NCBI GenBank assembly: GCA_017517685.1
Contig: JAFWYK010000003.1
Location: 68,860-132,859 of the forward strand
DNA: 64,000 nt
Origin: Clostridia bacterium
GTDB lineage: Bacteria; Bacillota; Clostridia; TANB77; CAG-508
Reading direction: 5' to 3'
The position numbers and the translations under genes are program-made. Positions 25,312 to 33,555 of the stretch are shown piece after piece (within the stretch, counting starts at the first letter, position 1; each line of letters opens with the position of its first letter). The notes beneath the pieces are model-generated. The model was given only the letters and a program-made list of their open reading frames with translations. It was not told the origin of the DNA and ran no database searches.

Positions 25312-26298
25312 ATGAAGAAAATTGCAATAATAGGAAGTGGAAGTTGGGGAGCAGCTTTAGGAATTTATTTGGCTAACAATGGTAACAAAGTAAGCTTATG
25401 GTCTTTTAACGAAGAAGAAATGAATTCTATTAATAACGAGAGAAAATGTATCTTTTTACCAAAGGCGGTAGTTCCTGAAAATGTTGATTGCTCAACAAAC
25501 TTTGAAGAAGTTTTAGATGGAGCTGAAATTATTTTACATGTTACACCATCAAAATTTGTTAGAAACACAATAAAACAATATAAAGAATATGTAAAAGATA
25601 ATCAATATCTTGTTATGTGTTCAAAAGGATTTGAGGCAGAAACAAATTTAACTTTAGATGAAGTTATGAAAGAAGAATTACCAAATATTAAATGTGGTAT
25701 TTTATCTGGACCAAGTCATGCTGAAGAAGTTTCATTAGATATTCCTACAGCATTAGTTGTTGCATCTGAAAGTGATGAATTAAAACAAGCAGTTGTAGAT
25801 GTATTTAAAAGTACAAAAATGAGATTATATACATCAAAAGATGTTAAAGGTGTTGAATTAGGTGCAGCACTTAAAAACATTATAGCATTCTGTGCTGGTG
25901 TATCTGTTGGATTAGAACTTGGAGACAATACTTTTGCAGCATTAGCTACAAGAGGATTAGTTGAAATCGCAAGATTAGGAACAGCTATGGGAGGAAATGA
26001 AAAAACATTCTATGGTTTAACAGGTCTAGGTGATTTAATAGTAACATGTGGAAGTCAACATAGTAGAAATAGAAGAGCTGGAGTTATGATTGGAAAAGGT
26101 TATTCAATTGATGAGGCTAAAAAGGAAATTGGTATGACAATTGAATCTATAGATAATATTGATGTAGCATATAAACTTGCAAAAAAATATAATGTTGAAA
26201 TGCCAATAGTAAATGCGGTATATGATGTATTATATAATGGACTTGATCCAAAAACAGCAGTTGATAATTTAATGACAAGAAGTCTAAAAGAAGAATAA
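25312..26298 (+). CDS. gpsA: NAD(P)-dependent glycerol-3-phosphate dehydrogenase
   Basis: 328 residues, the usual length. The Rossmann loop is 'IAIIGSGSWGAALGIYLANNG' (GxGxxG), followed by 'SKGFE' and 'GILSGPSHAEEV' typical of GpsA, and the catalytic Lys in 'VELGAALKNIIAFCAG' with 'TFYGLTGLGDLIVTC' near the substrate site. It reduces dihydroxyacetone phosphate to sn-glycerol 3-phosphate for PlsY. AAAAGGAGAA precedes the ATG. Confidence 0.96.
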   Translation: MKKIAIIGSGSWGAALGIYLANNGNKVSLWSFNEEEMNSINNERKCIFLPKAVVPENVDCSTNFEEVLDGAEIILHVTPSKFVRNTIKQYKEYVKDNQYLVMCSKGFEAETNLTLDEVMKEELPNIKCGILSGPSHAEEVSLDIPTALVVASESDELKQAVVDVFKSTKMRLYTSKDVKGVELGAALKNIIAFCAGVSVGLELGDNTFAALATRGLVEIARLGTAMGGNEKTFYGLTGLGDLIVTCGSQHSRNRRAGVMIGKGYSIDEAKKEIGMTIESIDNIDVAYKLAKKYNVEMPIVNAVYDVLYNGLDPKTAVDNLMTRSLKEE

Positions 26299-26314
26299 AA
26301 GGAGGATTTTTAAA

Positions 26315-26788
26315 ATGAATTTTTTTGACAAATTAGGAAAAAAAGCAAACGAAACATTCCAAGTAACAAAAGAAAAAGCAACAAATTTAACAGAGGAAAT
26401 TAAAATTAAAACAAAAATTAACGAAAAGAATGACAAAATTGAAGAATTATACATTGAAATTGGAAAATTTGTTTATACAGAATTAAAAGATGGAAGAGAT
26501 GCAGATAGAAACGTTGTTACAGAAAAATGTAATGCAATCTCAGCATTAAATGATGATTTAGAAAAATTAAGAGCTGATTTATTAGCACTTAAAAATATTA
26601 AAAAATGCGTAAAATGCGGAAAAGAAATGGATTTAAATTCAGAATTTTGTTCAAACTGCGGTGAAAAACAACCAAAAGTTGAACCAAAAGTTGAAGTTAA
26701 AAATGAAGAACCAGAAAACGCACAAGATGCAAATGTAATTGAAATTAATAATGTTGAAGAAAATAACAACAACGGTGAAAATCAATAA
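26315..26788 (+). CDS. Coiled-coil protein with C-terminal zinc ribbon
   Basis: 157 residues. The first 90 are a long amphipathic helix region (KLGKKANETFQVTKEKATN, then NEKNDKIEELYIEIGKFVYTEL), followed by a zinc ribbon C-x2-C ... C-x2-C ('CVKCGKEMDLNSEFCSNCGEKQP'), and an acidic disordered tail with Asn repeats. This architecture recurs in many clostridia-type genomes without known function. AAAGGAGG is 10 bases before the ATG. It follows gpsA by 16 bases and precedes dtd by 16, so it is likely in the same transcript. Confidence 0.8.
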   Translation: MNFFDKLGKKANETFQVTKEKATNLTEEIKIKTKINEKNDKIEELYIEIGKFVYTELKDGRDADRNVVTEKCNAISALNDDLEKLRADLLALKNIKKCVKCGKEMDLNSEFCSNCGEKQPKVEPKVEVKNEEPENAQDANVIEINNVEENNNNGENQ

Positions 26789-26804
26789 GAAGTAGGATAG
26801 AATA

Positions 26805-27245
26805 ATGAAATTAGTAGTACAAAGAGTATTAAATGCACAAGTAGATGTTGATGGAAAAACAGTAGGTAAAATTGATAAAGGTTTTATGGTTTTATGTGGA
26901 ATTACTCATGAAGATACAGAAAAAGAAGCTGATGTTTTAGCGAGAAAACTATGTAATTTAAGAGTATTTGAAGATGAAAATGGTAAAATGAATTTATCAC
27001 TAAAAGATGTGGGTGGGGAATTACTTATTATTTCTCAATTTACTCTTTATGCAGATACAATGAGTAGTGGAAATAGACCAAGCTTTATTGCAGCTGCAAG
27101 ACCGGAAAAAGCTGAACCATTATATGAATACTTTTTAGAAAAATGTAGACAAGAAAACATTAAAGTAGAAAAAGGAATATTTGGTGCTGACATGAAAGTT
27201 AGTTTAGTAAACGACGGACCAGTAACAATTATTTTAGAGAAATAA
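26805..27245 (+). CDS. dtd: D-aminoacyl-tRNA deacylase
   Basis: 146 residues, typical length. It begins '[18 protein letters not shown]' and carries the catalytic-site signatures '[22 protein letters not shown]' (SQFTLxA) and '[11 protein letters not shown]' (GPxT, the cross-subunit cis Gly-Pro motif). It hydrolyses D-amino acids from tRNA, protecting translation. AAGTAGG is a weak ribosome binding site; likely read with the preceding gene. Confidence 0.96.
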   Translation: MKLVVQRVLNAQVDVDGKTVGKIDKGFMVLCGITHEDTEKEADVLARKLCNLRVFEDENGKMNLSLKDVGGELLIISQFTLYADTMSSGNRPSFIAAARPEKAEPLYEYFLEKCRQENIKVEKGIFGADMKVSLVNDGPVTIILEK

Positions 27246-27246
27246 T

Positions 27247-27531
27247 TTAATATGGGTATCTCTCGTATAAATATTTAACTATATTATTTAGATTGCTTTC
27301 AGTGACGCAGATAAATACATCTTCGTCTAAACTAATCCAAAGATTAATTTCATAGTTATCTTTATTATCAATAAAACAACTCATGATATTAATCATATCA
27401 ATTGGATTATCAAAATATTCTTGATAATGTAAATTATAATTAAAATCAGGAAGATTCTTAGAATAGTAATGTTCTAGGAATCTTTTTATTTCGTTATCCT
27501 TTTCACTATAAAAATTGATATTTGCTTTCAT
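27247..27531 (-). CDS. Small protein of unknown function
   Basis: 94 residues on the minus strand, converging on dtd with one base between stop codons. GAGGT precedes the ATG by 5 bases. The composition is acidic and aromatic-rich (FLEHYYSKNLPDFNYNLHY, INLWISLDEDVFICVT, NIVKYLYERYPY), with no membrane segment and no known motif. The pattern of short strands and helices looks like a folded small domain rather than chance. It lies just downstream of the asd terminator, so it needs its own promoter; none is obvious. Confidence 0.6.
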   Translation of the reverse strand: MKANINFYSEKDNEIKRFLEHYYSKNLPDFNYNLHYQEYFDNPIDMINIMSCFIDNKDNYEINLWISLDEDVFICVTESNLNNIVKYLYERYPY

Positions 27532-27568
27532 ATATACCTCACGATAGTATTAGTATATGAAAAATGGA

Positions 27569-27600
27569 CAAAAAAATACCCATAAATAAATATGGGTATA
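27569..27600 (-). terminator. Intrinsic terminator of asd (minus strand)
   Basis: On the minus strand TACCCATA (27598-27591) pairs with TATGGGTA (27584-27577), followed by TTTTTTT (27576-27570). Confidence 0.85.
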
Positions 27601-27605
27601 AAAGA

Positions 27606-28604
27606 TTATTTGTTATCAAATTCAATTAATTTTTGAACTATTTGTACTGCATTTGAAGCAGCTCCTTTTCTAATGTTGTCTGCAACACACCAGAAGTTAA
27701 TTCCAGAGTCAACGCTAAAGTCTCTTCTAATTCTTCCAACAAATGATTCATCGTGTCCTGTAGCATTAATTGCTAGAGGGTAGATATTGTTTTGTGGATC
27801 ATCTTCAACAATTACACCGTTTGTGCTTTTTAGTACATCTATTAATTCATTTAAATCAAATTCATTTTCAAACTCAACATTTATTGATTCACTATGTGAA
27901 TTAACGACAGGAACTCTAACTGTTGTAGCTGTTATTCTTAAATCAGGTCTTTTTAAAATTTTTCTTGTTTCGTTTATCATTTTTTCTTCTTCACGAGTGT
28001 AACCGTTTTCCATAAATGTATCAATATGTGGTAAGCAGTTATTAAAAATAGGGTGAGGGAATTTAACAGGATCTTCACCATTCATGCCACGTTCTAAATC
28101 AGTAACACCTTCATGACCAGCACCAGATACTGCTTGATAAGTTGAATATACAATTCTTTTAATTTTATATTTTTCATCTAAAGCTTTTAATGGTATTACA
28201 GCTTGAATAGTTGAACAATTAGGGTTAGAAATAATTCCTTTATTGTTTAATATTTCTTCTGAGTTAACTTCTGGAACTACAAGTGGAACATTTTCATCCA
28301 TTCTAAAAGCACTACTATTATCTACAACTACGCAACCTTTAGATGCTGCGATAGGAGCAAATTTTTTTGAAATATCAGAACCGGCTGAAAAGATAGCAAA
28401 ATCATACTTGTCATCGAAAGATGATTCTTTTAATTCTTTAACTATACATTGTTTTCCTTTAAAAAAGAATTCAGTTCCGGCTGATCTTCTAGATGCAAAA
28501 AAGTCAACTTGAGAAATAGGTAAGTTGTATTCTTCTAAAATTTCAATTACTTTTCTACCAACTAAACCAGTAGCTCCAACTACTGCTAATTTATATTCTT
28601 TCAT
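27606..28604 (-). CDS. asd: Aspartate-semialdehyde dehydrogenase
   Basis: 332 residues. The NADP loop is 'LAVVGATGLVGRKVIEIL' (GATGxVG); the catalytic cysteine is in 'GIISNPNCSTIQAVIPLK', the active-site Gln/Gly region is 'YQAVSGAGHEGV', and the catalytic His is in the 'VPVVNSHSESINVEFE' segment. It makes aspartate semialdehyde, the branch point to lysine/diaminopimelate, threonine and methionine. AGGAGGTTATA precedes the ATG on the minus strand. No lysine riboswitch or T-box was seen in the 67 bases before it. Confidence 0.96.
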   Translation of the reverse strand: MKEYKLAVVGATGLVGRKVIEILEEYNLPISQVDFFASRRSAGTEFFFKGKQCIVKELKESSFDDKYDFAIFSAGSDISKKFAPIAASKGCVVVDNSSAFRMDENVPLVVPEVNSEEILNNKGIISNPNCSTIQAVIPLKALDEKYKIKRIVYSTYQAVSGAGHEGVTDLERGMNGEDPVKFPHPIFNNCLPHIDTFMENGYTREEEKMINETRKILKRPDLRITATTVRVPVVNSHSESINVEFENEFDLNELIDVLKSTNGVIVEDDPQNNIYPLAINATGHDESFVGRIRRDFSVDSGINFWCVADNIRKGAASNAVQIVQKLIEFDNK

Positions 28605-28671
28605 TATAACCTCCTAAAGTTATGTAAAAATTTGTTTGATATATTATATTCCTAAAATTAATTAATGTATA

Positions 28672-29529
28672 CTAATAATCTACTCTTACATATAATTCAT
28701 AATAAGCTTGATCTTCTAAATATTCAACAAACTCATCAAATGAATCAAATTCATCTTGGTATCCAGAACGATATAAAACGCGAAGTTCATTATCTGTAAA
28801 ATAATCGTAGATATCAAAATCTTCTCTAAGTAATGTGTGTGTATTTTGGCTAGGAAGATTTTGAAATTCTTCTGGAGTTAGTTTGTTTTCGTAAGGTGTG
28901 ACTTCTACAGGTTTGTCCTCGTTAAGTAGTGGACCAGTAGATTTTCCTGACATATAATCATTAAATTTTCCAATTGTTGTAATAAATAAAACGCAATATA
29001 AAATAATTACTAATAATATTGCAAAAAATTTTTTATTTTTAGTAAGTGTATCAAAAATGTTCATCATTTTTGTTGGAATATCATTGTTAACCTTTTGATC
29101 TTTGTAATTAGAATTTGGTGTTTTAGAACGATGATAATCGGTATATCTTCTGTCAGCATGATAATTTGCAAAGTCGTTATAATTATATTCTCTACCAGGA
29201 TTAGCATTTCTATTTTTGTATTCGTCATAATAATTGCTAGGTGGTCTATCATATCTTGGTGGGGTATAGCTATAATTATCACTTGAAGAACTATAATAAC
29301 CTGAAATAGGAGTAGGAGGGAACATTTCTAAATCATATTGTTTTCTAGATTCTGGGTCAGATAAAACCTCATAAGCTCCATTAATTTCTTTTGCTTTCTT
29401 TTCGGCATATGTTTTATCACCTTGATAAAGATCAGGGTGATATTTTTTCATTAAGTTCTTGTAAGATATTTTAATTTCTTCTTGTGTAGCATCTTTTTTT
29501 ACACCAAGAATTTTGTAATAATTAGTCAT
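28672..29529 (-). CDS. Membrane-anchored J-domain protein with intact HPD
   Basis: 285 residues from ATG 29529 (GGAG 6 bases upstream); an upstream TTG at 29541 is unlikely. J domain at 1-65: '[20 protein letters not shown]', '[11 protein letters not shown]' with the HPD tripeptide that activates DnaK, and '[19 protein letters not shown]'. A Tyr/Asn/Arg-rich linker (about 70-155) leads to one membrane segment (about 170-190, [19 protein letters not shown]) and an extracytoplasmic C-terminus ending in '[20 protein letters not shown]'. It probably recruits DnaK to the membrane. The final motif is shared with the neighbouring gene upstream, showing a common origin. Confidence 0.85.
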   Translation of the reverse strand: MTNYYKILGVKKDATQEEIKISYKNLMKKYHPDLYQGDKTYAEKKAKEINGAYEVLSDPESRKQYDLEMFPPTPISGYYSSSSDNYSYTPPRYDRPPSNYYDEYKNRNANPGREYNYNDFANYHADRRYTDYHRSKTPNSNYKDQKVNNDIPTKMMNIFDTLTKNKKFFAILLVIILYCVLFITTIGKFNDYMSGKSTGPLLNEDKPVEVTPYENKLTPEEFQNLPSQNTHTLLREDFDIYDYFTDNELRVLYRSGYQDEFDSFDEFVEYLEDQAYYELYVRVDY

Positions 29530-29547
29530 AATAAACTCCAATTAAAT

Positions 29548-30372
29548 TTAATTGTTACTTGTATATAAATCATTAAAGTATTCTTTAAAATCAGCAAATG
29601 AATCAAATTCATCAGTATAATAATCTGTATAAACTTCACGAAGTTGAGCGTCTGTATAATAATCATTTATTTCATAATGTTTATAAGTACTTGTTGATGA
29701 AGAAGATGATGAACTTGGATTTATAGAATGAGGTCCATTTTTATAATCTAAGTTCTTGTCATAATATTGATCATAGGTGTTATATTCAGTGTCGAAAGTT
29801 AATGTAGACTCTTCATCAGTAGTAACTACATCTTTAACTAAATCACTTAAATCATTAAAAATTGATATTATTGGTGATAGGATTGAAAATGCAAAGAAAA
29901 GTATAATCATAGCGATTAAAAAATTTCTAAAAGCATTAGATACTTTTTTACCTGTAAAGTTTGAATAGTCTTGGATGTTTTCATCATCAAATATATCATC
30001 ACCATATGTCTTAATTGGATTTCTATATAAATCAAAGAATGATTTTTTAGAATTATATCGTTTCATAGCAATTTCAAAATCATGATGTTCGTGTGTACCA
30101 ATTGGGTCATCAACATACAATTCTTTATAAACATCTTTCTTTGAGACATGTGATTTTACATGTGTATCGTGTCTGTGATCAAAAGCTGCTCTTAATTGTG
30201 GATTAGATAAAATTTTGTAAGCTTTTTCTATATCTGCTAATCTTTTTACGGCATAGTTTTTATCACCATTATATTCTTTTAAATTATATTTGTTTTTGTA
30301 AAATAAATAAGATTTTTTAATTTCACTATCTGAAGCGTTATCTCTAACATTTAACATATCATATGGGTTCAT
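29548..30372 (-). CDS. Membrane-anchored J-like protein lacking HPD
   Basis: 274 residues. Residues 1-65 align with a J domain ('NPYDMLNVRDNASDSEIKKS', 'DIEKAYKILSNPQLRAAFDHR'), but where HPD should stand the sequence reads 'YKNKYNLKEYNG', so DnaK activation is not expected. A charged linker, one membrane segment (about 141-165, FLIAMIILFFAFSILSPII) and a Ser-rich extracytoplasmic part follow, ending with 'YYTDAQLREVYTDYYTDEFD', the same motif as in the downstream J protein 18 bases away. The two are a tandem duplication that diverged; this copy may act as a partner or competitor of the other. ATG 30372 has only a weak ribosome binding site. Confidence 0.8.
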   Translation of the reverse strand: MNPYDMLNVRDNASDSEIKKSYLFYKNKYNLKEYNGDKNYAVKRLADIEKAYKILSNPQLRAAFDHRHDTHVKSHVSKKDVYKELYVDDPIGTHEHHDFEIAMKRYNSKKSFFDLYRNPIKTYGDDIFDDENIQDYSNFTGKKVSNAFRNFLIAMIILFFAFSILSPIISIFNDLSDLVKDVVTTDEESTLTFDTEYNTYDQYYDKNLDYKNGPHSINPSSSSSSSTSTYKHYEINDYYTDAQLREVYTDYYTDEFDSFADFKEYFNDLYTSNN

Positions 30373-30496
30373 AAAAATACTCCATTTCTTAATATATTTT
30401 AAAATATTTTTTCACATATATTAATTATAATTAAAATCGACAAAAAATACAATGAAATTATTTAATATTTTACTGGTATAAATTGTAGTTAAAAAC

Positions 30497-30525
30497 TTGA
30501 AAAATACACAGAAATGTTATAAAAT
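30497..30525 (+). promoter_or_regulatory. Promoter for the miaB-mTERF-like-mutS unit
   Basis: TTGAAA (30497-30502), a 17-base spacer and TAAAAT (30520-30525), 25 bases before the miaB start. Confidence 0.6.
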
Positions 30526-30550
30526 AACTTGGTATTGGAGGAATTAAAAA

Positions 30551-31921
30551 GTGCAAGAAAATCAAGAAAAATTTATGGAAAAAGTTTATAACTTAAATCA
30601 AGGTAAAAACTTAAAGTATACTATTTTAACAATGGGGTGCCAACTAAATGAAAACGATTCTGAAAAAATTGCCGGAATGTTAGAGAAAATGTCTTATTCA
30701 GAATGTAAAGATGTTAAAGAAGCAGATTTAGTTATTTTTAATACATGTTGTGTTAGAGAAAATGCTGAAGAAAGATTATTTGGAAAAATCGGTGAGATTA
30801 AAAAATTAAAAGAATCTAAAGATGTAATTCTTGCCATTGGTGGATGTATGATGCAAGAAGAAGTTATGGTAGAAAAAATCAAAAAAAGCTATCCATTTGT
30901 TAATGTTATTTTTGGTACACATACACTTCAAAATCTTCCAGAAAATATTTATAAAGCAATAATTGAAAATAGAAAAGTAAAAGATGTTATTGATATAGAC
31001 GGTGAAATATATGAAGGACTTCCAATTAAAAGAAATGATAACTTTAAAGCTTCAGTAACAATAATGTATGGATGTAATAATTTCTGTACATATTGTATAG
31101 TTCCTTATGTAAGAGGAAGAGAAAGAAGTCGTGAGCCTGAAATGATTTTAGAAGAAGTTAAAGGTTTAGCAAAAGAAGGTTATAAAGAAATTACGTTGCT
31201 TGGACAAAATGTTAATTCATATGTAGGAAATGATAAAATTAGAAATTTTGCAGATTTATTAAATGAAGTATGTAAAGTTGATGGAATAGAAAGAATTAAA
31301 TTTATCTCTCCACATCCAAAAGATTTCACTGATGATGTTATAGATGCAATTGCAAATAATGAAAAAATTTGCAGAATAATACATCTTCCACTTCAATCAG
31401 GAAATACAAAAGTATTAAAAGAGATGAATAGAAAATATACAAAAGAACAATATTTAGTTCTTGCTGAAAAAATGAAAGAAAGAATACCAGGTGTTGTATT
31501 TTCAACTGATATTATTGTTGGTTTCCCAGGTGAAACTGATGAAGAATTTGAAGATACACTTGATGTTGTTAGAAAAGTAAATTTTGAACAAATATTTATG
31601 TTTATTTATTCAAAAAGAGAAGGAACAGTCGCAGCAGCAAGAGAAGATCAAGTTCCAGAAGAACAAAAACATGTTAGATTCGATAAATTAAAAGATTTAT
31701 ATGAATCAAGAGTTGATGAGAATAATGATAAATATTTAAATACACATCAAAAATTATTAATTGAAGGTAAAAGTAAAAATAACGCAGAAATGTTAGAAGG
31801 TAGAACTGATACTAACAAAGTAGTTGTTTTTAAACCAAGAGAAGGAAATAAAATAGGAGATGTAGTTTTAGTAAATATTACTGAAACACATAAATGGTAT
31901 TTAAAAGGAGAAATAATATAG
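30551..31921 (+). CDS. miaB: tRNA-2-methylthio-N6-dimethylallyladenosine synthase MiaB
   Basis: 456 residues from GTG 30551 (TTGGAGG 9 bases upstream). Domains in order: the methylthiotransferase N-terminal domain with three Cys for the auxiliary 4Fe-4S cluster ('MGCQLNENDSEKI', 'NTCCVREN', 'GGCMMQEE'), the radical-SAM domain with CxxxCxxC ('YGCNNFCTYCIVPYVRGRE'), and a C-terminal TRAM domain (about 385-456). The 'CQLNENDSEK' and 'PYVRGRERSR' forms are those of MiaB rather than MtaB or RimO. It modifies A37 of tRNAs reading UNN codons. Head gene of a unit that ends with mutS. Confidence 0.95.
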   Translation: MQENQEKFMEKVYNLNQGKNLKYTILTMGCQLNENDSEKIAGMLEKMSYSECKDVKEADLVIFNTCCVRENAEERLFGKIGEIKKLKESKDVILAIGGCMMQEEVMVEKIKKSYPFVNVIFGTHTLQNLPENIYKAIIENRKVKDVIDIDGEIYEGLPIKRNDNFKASVTIMYGCNNFCTYCIVPYVRGRERSREPEMILEEVKGLAKEGYKEITLLGQNVNSYVGNDKIRNFADLLNEVCKVDGIERIKFISPHPKDFTDDVIDAIANNEKICRIIHLPLQSGNTKVLKEMNRKYTKEQYLVLAEKMKERIPGVVFSTDIIVGFPGETDEEFEDTLDVVRKVNFEQIFMFIYSKREGTVAAAREDQVPEEQKHVRFDKLKDLYESRVDENNDKYLNTHQKLLIEGKSKNNAEMLEGRTDTNKVVVFKPREGNKIGDVVLVNITETHKWYLKGEII

Positions 31922-31922
31922 T

Positions 31923-32969
31923 ATGGTAATGGTAACAGGCTTTTCTGATGAAGAAAAACAAATACTAGAAGAATACTTAGAGAAGAACTTATCAGTTAGA
32001 GATATTGAAAAAAGGCATAAAGGTTTTGGTAGAACAAAGATTAAAAATGTTATAGATCGTTATGCTGTATTAAATGAAGAAACTGCTTTAGCAGTAAATT
32101 TAAAAAGATTAGAACAAAAATATCATCGTGAAGTATCTGAAGATGATATCGATAGAGATGAACTAACTGATGAACAAGTTCAAAGTGCTTACTATCAAAT
32201 TATCCAAGGAGAAAAAACTTTAACATCTTTAGCAGGTGAACTTGGAAGAAATAGAGATACTTTAAAAGGTGCGATAGAAGAATATTTAGGAGATAGAGAA
32301 TCTATTGCTGAATTTAGAGATGTTTTAAAAAGAAATCAAAAAGTAAGTAAAGATAGACAACGTTTCTTTGAATTAACACCAGAAGAAAAGAAACAAGCTA
32401 TATTCTTGCGCTTAAACTATAGAAGACGTTTAGTAGGAAAAAATGAATATAGTGAAGAGCTATTAGAGAAAAAATATACAAGAGTTATGAATTATTTTCA
32501 TAAGAGAAATTCAAAGATGGATGATCAAGAAGCGATGCTTTCAGATGAAGACATTTTAAAAATGCTTTATGATTTTCCAACACTTTTAGCTACAAGTATA
32601 TCTTCAAAAGTAAGACCTGTTATTAAACTGTTAGATTATAAATATTTGAATTTTAAAGATGCATCTAAAGTGTTAAGAGAAAATCCTGCAATTTTAGGAA
32701 CATCTATGGAGAGAACATCTCTTCAAATGAATATATTAAAAGATACAGATACATTAAAATATGCTTTAGAAAAACCAAGGACATTTAGAACATCACCTGA
32801 AATGATGTATGCTCTAATTGGAGCTTGGCAAGCTGAAAAACATACAAAATCACCATTTATTACATTAAAGAAAGCAGAGGCTTTATATAAAAAGACTCCT
32901 GATGAACTTCAAGAAGCTTATGATGTGACAGAAGAATATGGCGATGATGAATATTTTGACGGAAGATAA
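31923..32969 (+). CDS. HTH-containing protein with mTERF-like helical repeats
   Basis: 348 residues; ATG one base after the miaB stop, AAAGGAG in the end of miaB. The N-terminal half is basic and has two helix-turn-helix-like segments: 'LSVRDIEKRHKGFGRTKIKN' (about 22-41) and 'KTLTSLAGELGRNRDTLKGA' (about 98-117). The C-terminal half has repeated units of the form helix, Pro, 'xxLL/IL', helix: 'DILKMLYDFPTLLATSISSK' and 'DASKVLRENPAILGTSMERT', then 'TLKYALEKPRTFRTSPEMM'. This spacing (near 35 residues, Pro before Leu) is the mTERF motif pattern known mainly from mitochondrial and plastid transcription regulators. Similarity is by eye only. The likely role is nucleic-acid binding. No defined bacterial function is known to me. 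Confidence 0.6.
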   Translation: MVMVTGFSDEEKQILEEYLEKNLSVRDIEKRHKGFGRTKIKNVIDRYAVLNEETALAVNLKRLEQKYHREVSEDDIDRDELTDEQVQSAYYQIIQGEKTLTSLAGELGRNRDTLKGAIEEYLGDRESIAEFRDVLKRNQKVSKDRQRFFELTPEEKKQAIFLRLNYRRRLVGKNEYSEELLEKKYTRVMNYFHKRNSKMDDQEAMLSDEDILKMLYDFPTLLATSISSKVRPVIKLLDYKYLNFKDASKVLRENPAILGTSMERTSLQMNILKDTDTLKYALEKPRTFRTSPEMMYALIGAWQAEKHTKSPFITLKKAEALYKKTPDELQEAYDVTEEYGDDEYFDGR

Positions 32970-32981
32970 GGAGAATAGATT

Positions 32982-33536
32982 ATGGCAGATGTTGAAAATA
33001 TGGGAATAGACGAATATTTAAAAAAGATTGGATTTGAAGCAGAAGAAATTGAGGAAATTTTAGAGTATGCAAATTCTGAAATAGATAGAAAAGTATTACA
33101 CGAAAAAGTTAAATTTTTAATTTCATTAGGTTTAGAAGCAAGACAAATTAGAATAGTACTTGAAGAAGATTTGCTTTTTGTTACTGAAGATTTTGAATTA
33201 ATCAAAGAAAATGCTGCAGTCCTTACTAAATATTTAGATCAAGAAGAGATAAAAAATACTTTAGAGACTACACCTGAAATACTAACTGTTAGAAAAGAAG
33301 AATTAGAAAGAAATATTAATCTTTTAAAACTTGTAATCAATGATGAAGAATCTTTGAAAATTGTTATTCAAGATAGAGGAGAAATATTAACATATAAACC
33401 AGACTATTTAAGTGATAAATTTACATTTTTTGTAAGCAAAGGATTAAAAGAAAATATCTTAAAAATTATTATTGAAAATGTTGAGGTATTTGAACTTGAT
33501 AATGATGAAATAGATGTTGAAGAATTAAAATATTAA
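32982..33536 (+). CDS. Second mTERF-like helical-repeat protein
   Basis: 184 residues, ATG behind AAGGAG, 12 bases after the preceding gene. All-helical, acidic, with consecutive units of about 33-36 residues: 'KVKFLISLGLEARQIRIVLE' then 'DLLFVTEDFELIKENAAVL', 'IKNTLETTPEILTVRKEELE' then 'NINLLKLVINDEESLKIVIQ', 'DRGEILTYKPDYLSDKFTF' then 'FVSKGLKENILKIIIENVEV'. The 'TPEILTVRKEELERNI' unit is a near-textbook mTERF motif. There is no HTH part, in contrast to its neighbour; the two probably work together. Placed directly before mutS (19 bases), so co-transcribed with miaB and mutS. Function unknown. Confidence 0.6.
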   Translation: MADVENMGIDEYLKKIGFEAEEIEEILEYANSEIDRKVLHEKVKFLISLGLEARQIRIVLEEDLLFVTEDFELIKENAAVLTKYLDQEEIKNTLETTPEILTVRKEELERNINLLKLVINDEESLKIVIQDRGEILTYKPDYLSDKFTFFVSKGLKENILKIIIENVEVFELDNDEIDVEELKY

Positions 33537-33555
33537 AAAGGAAGTTGAAAAAAGT

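Noticed and set aside
28605-28671. Lysine riboswitch or T-box before asd
   Set aside because: The leader is only 67 bases of AT-rich sequence with no conserved T-box or L-box elements.
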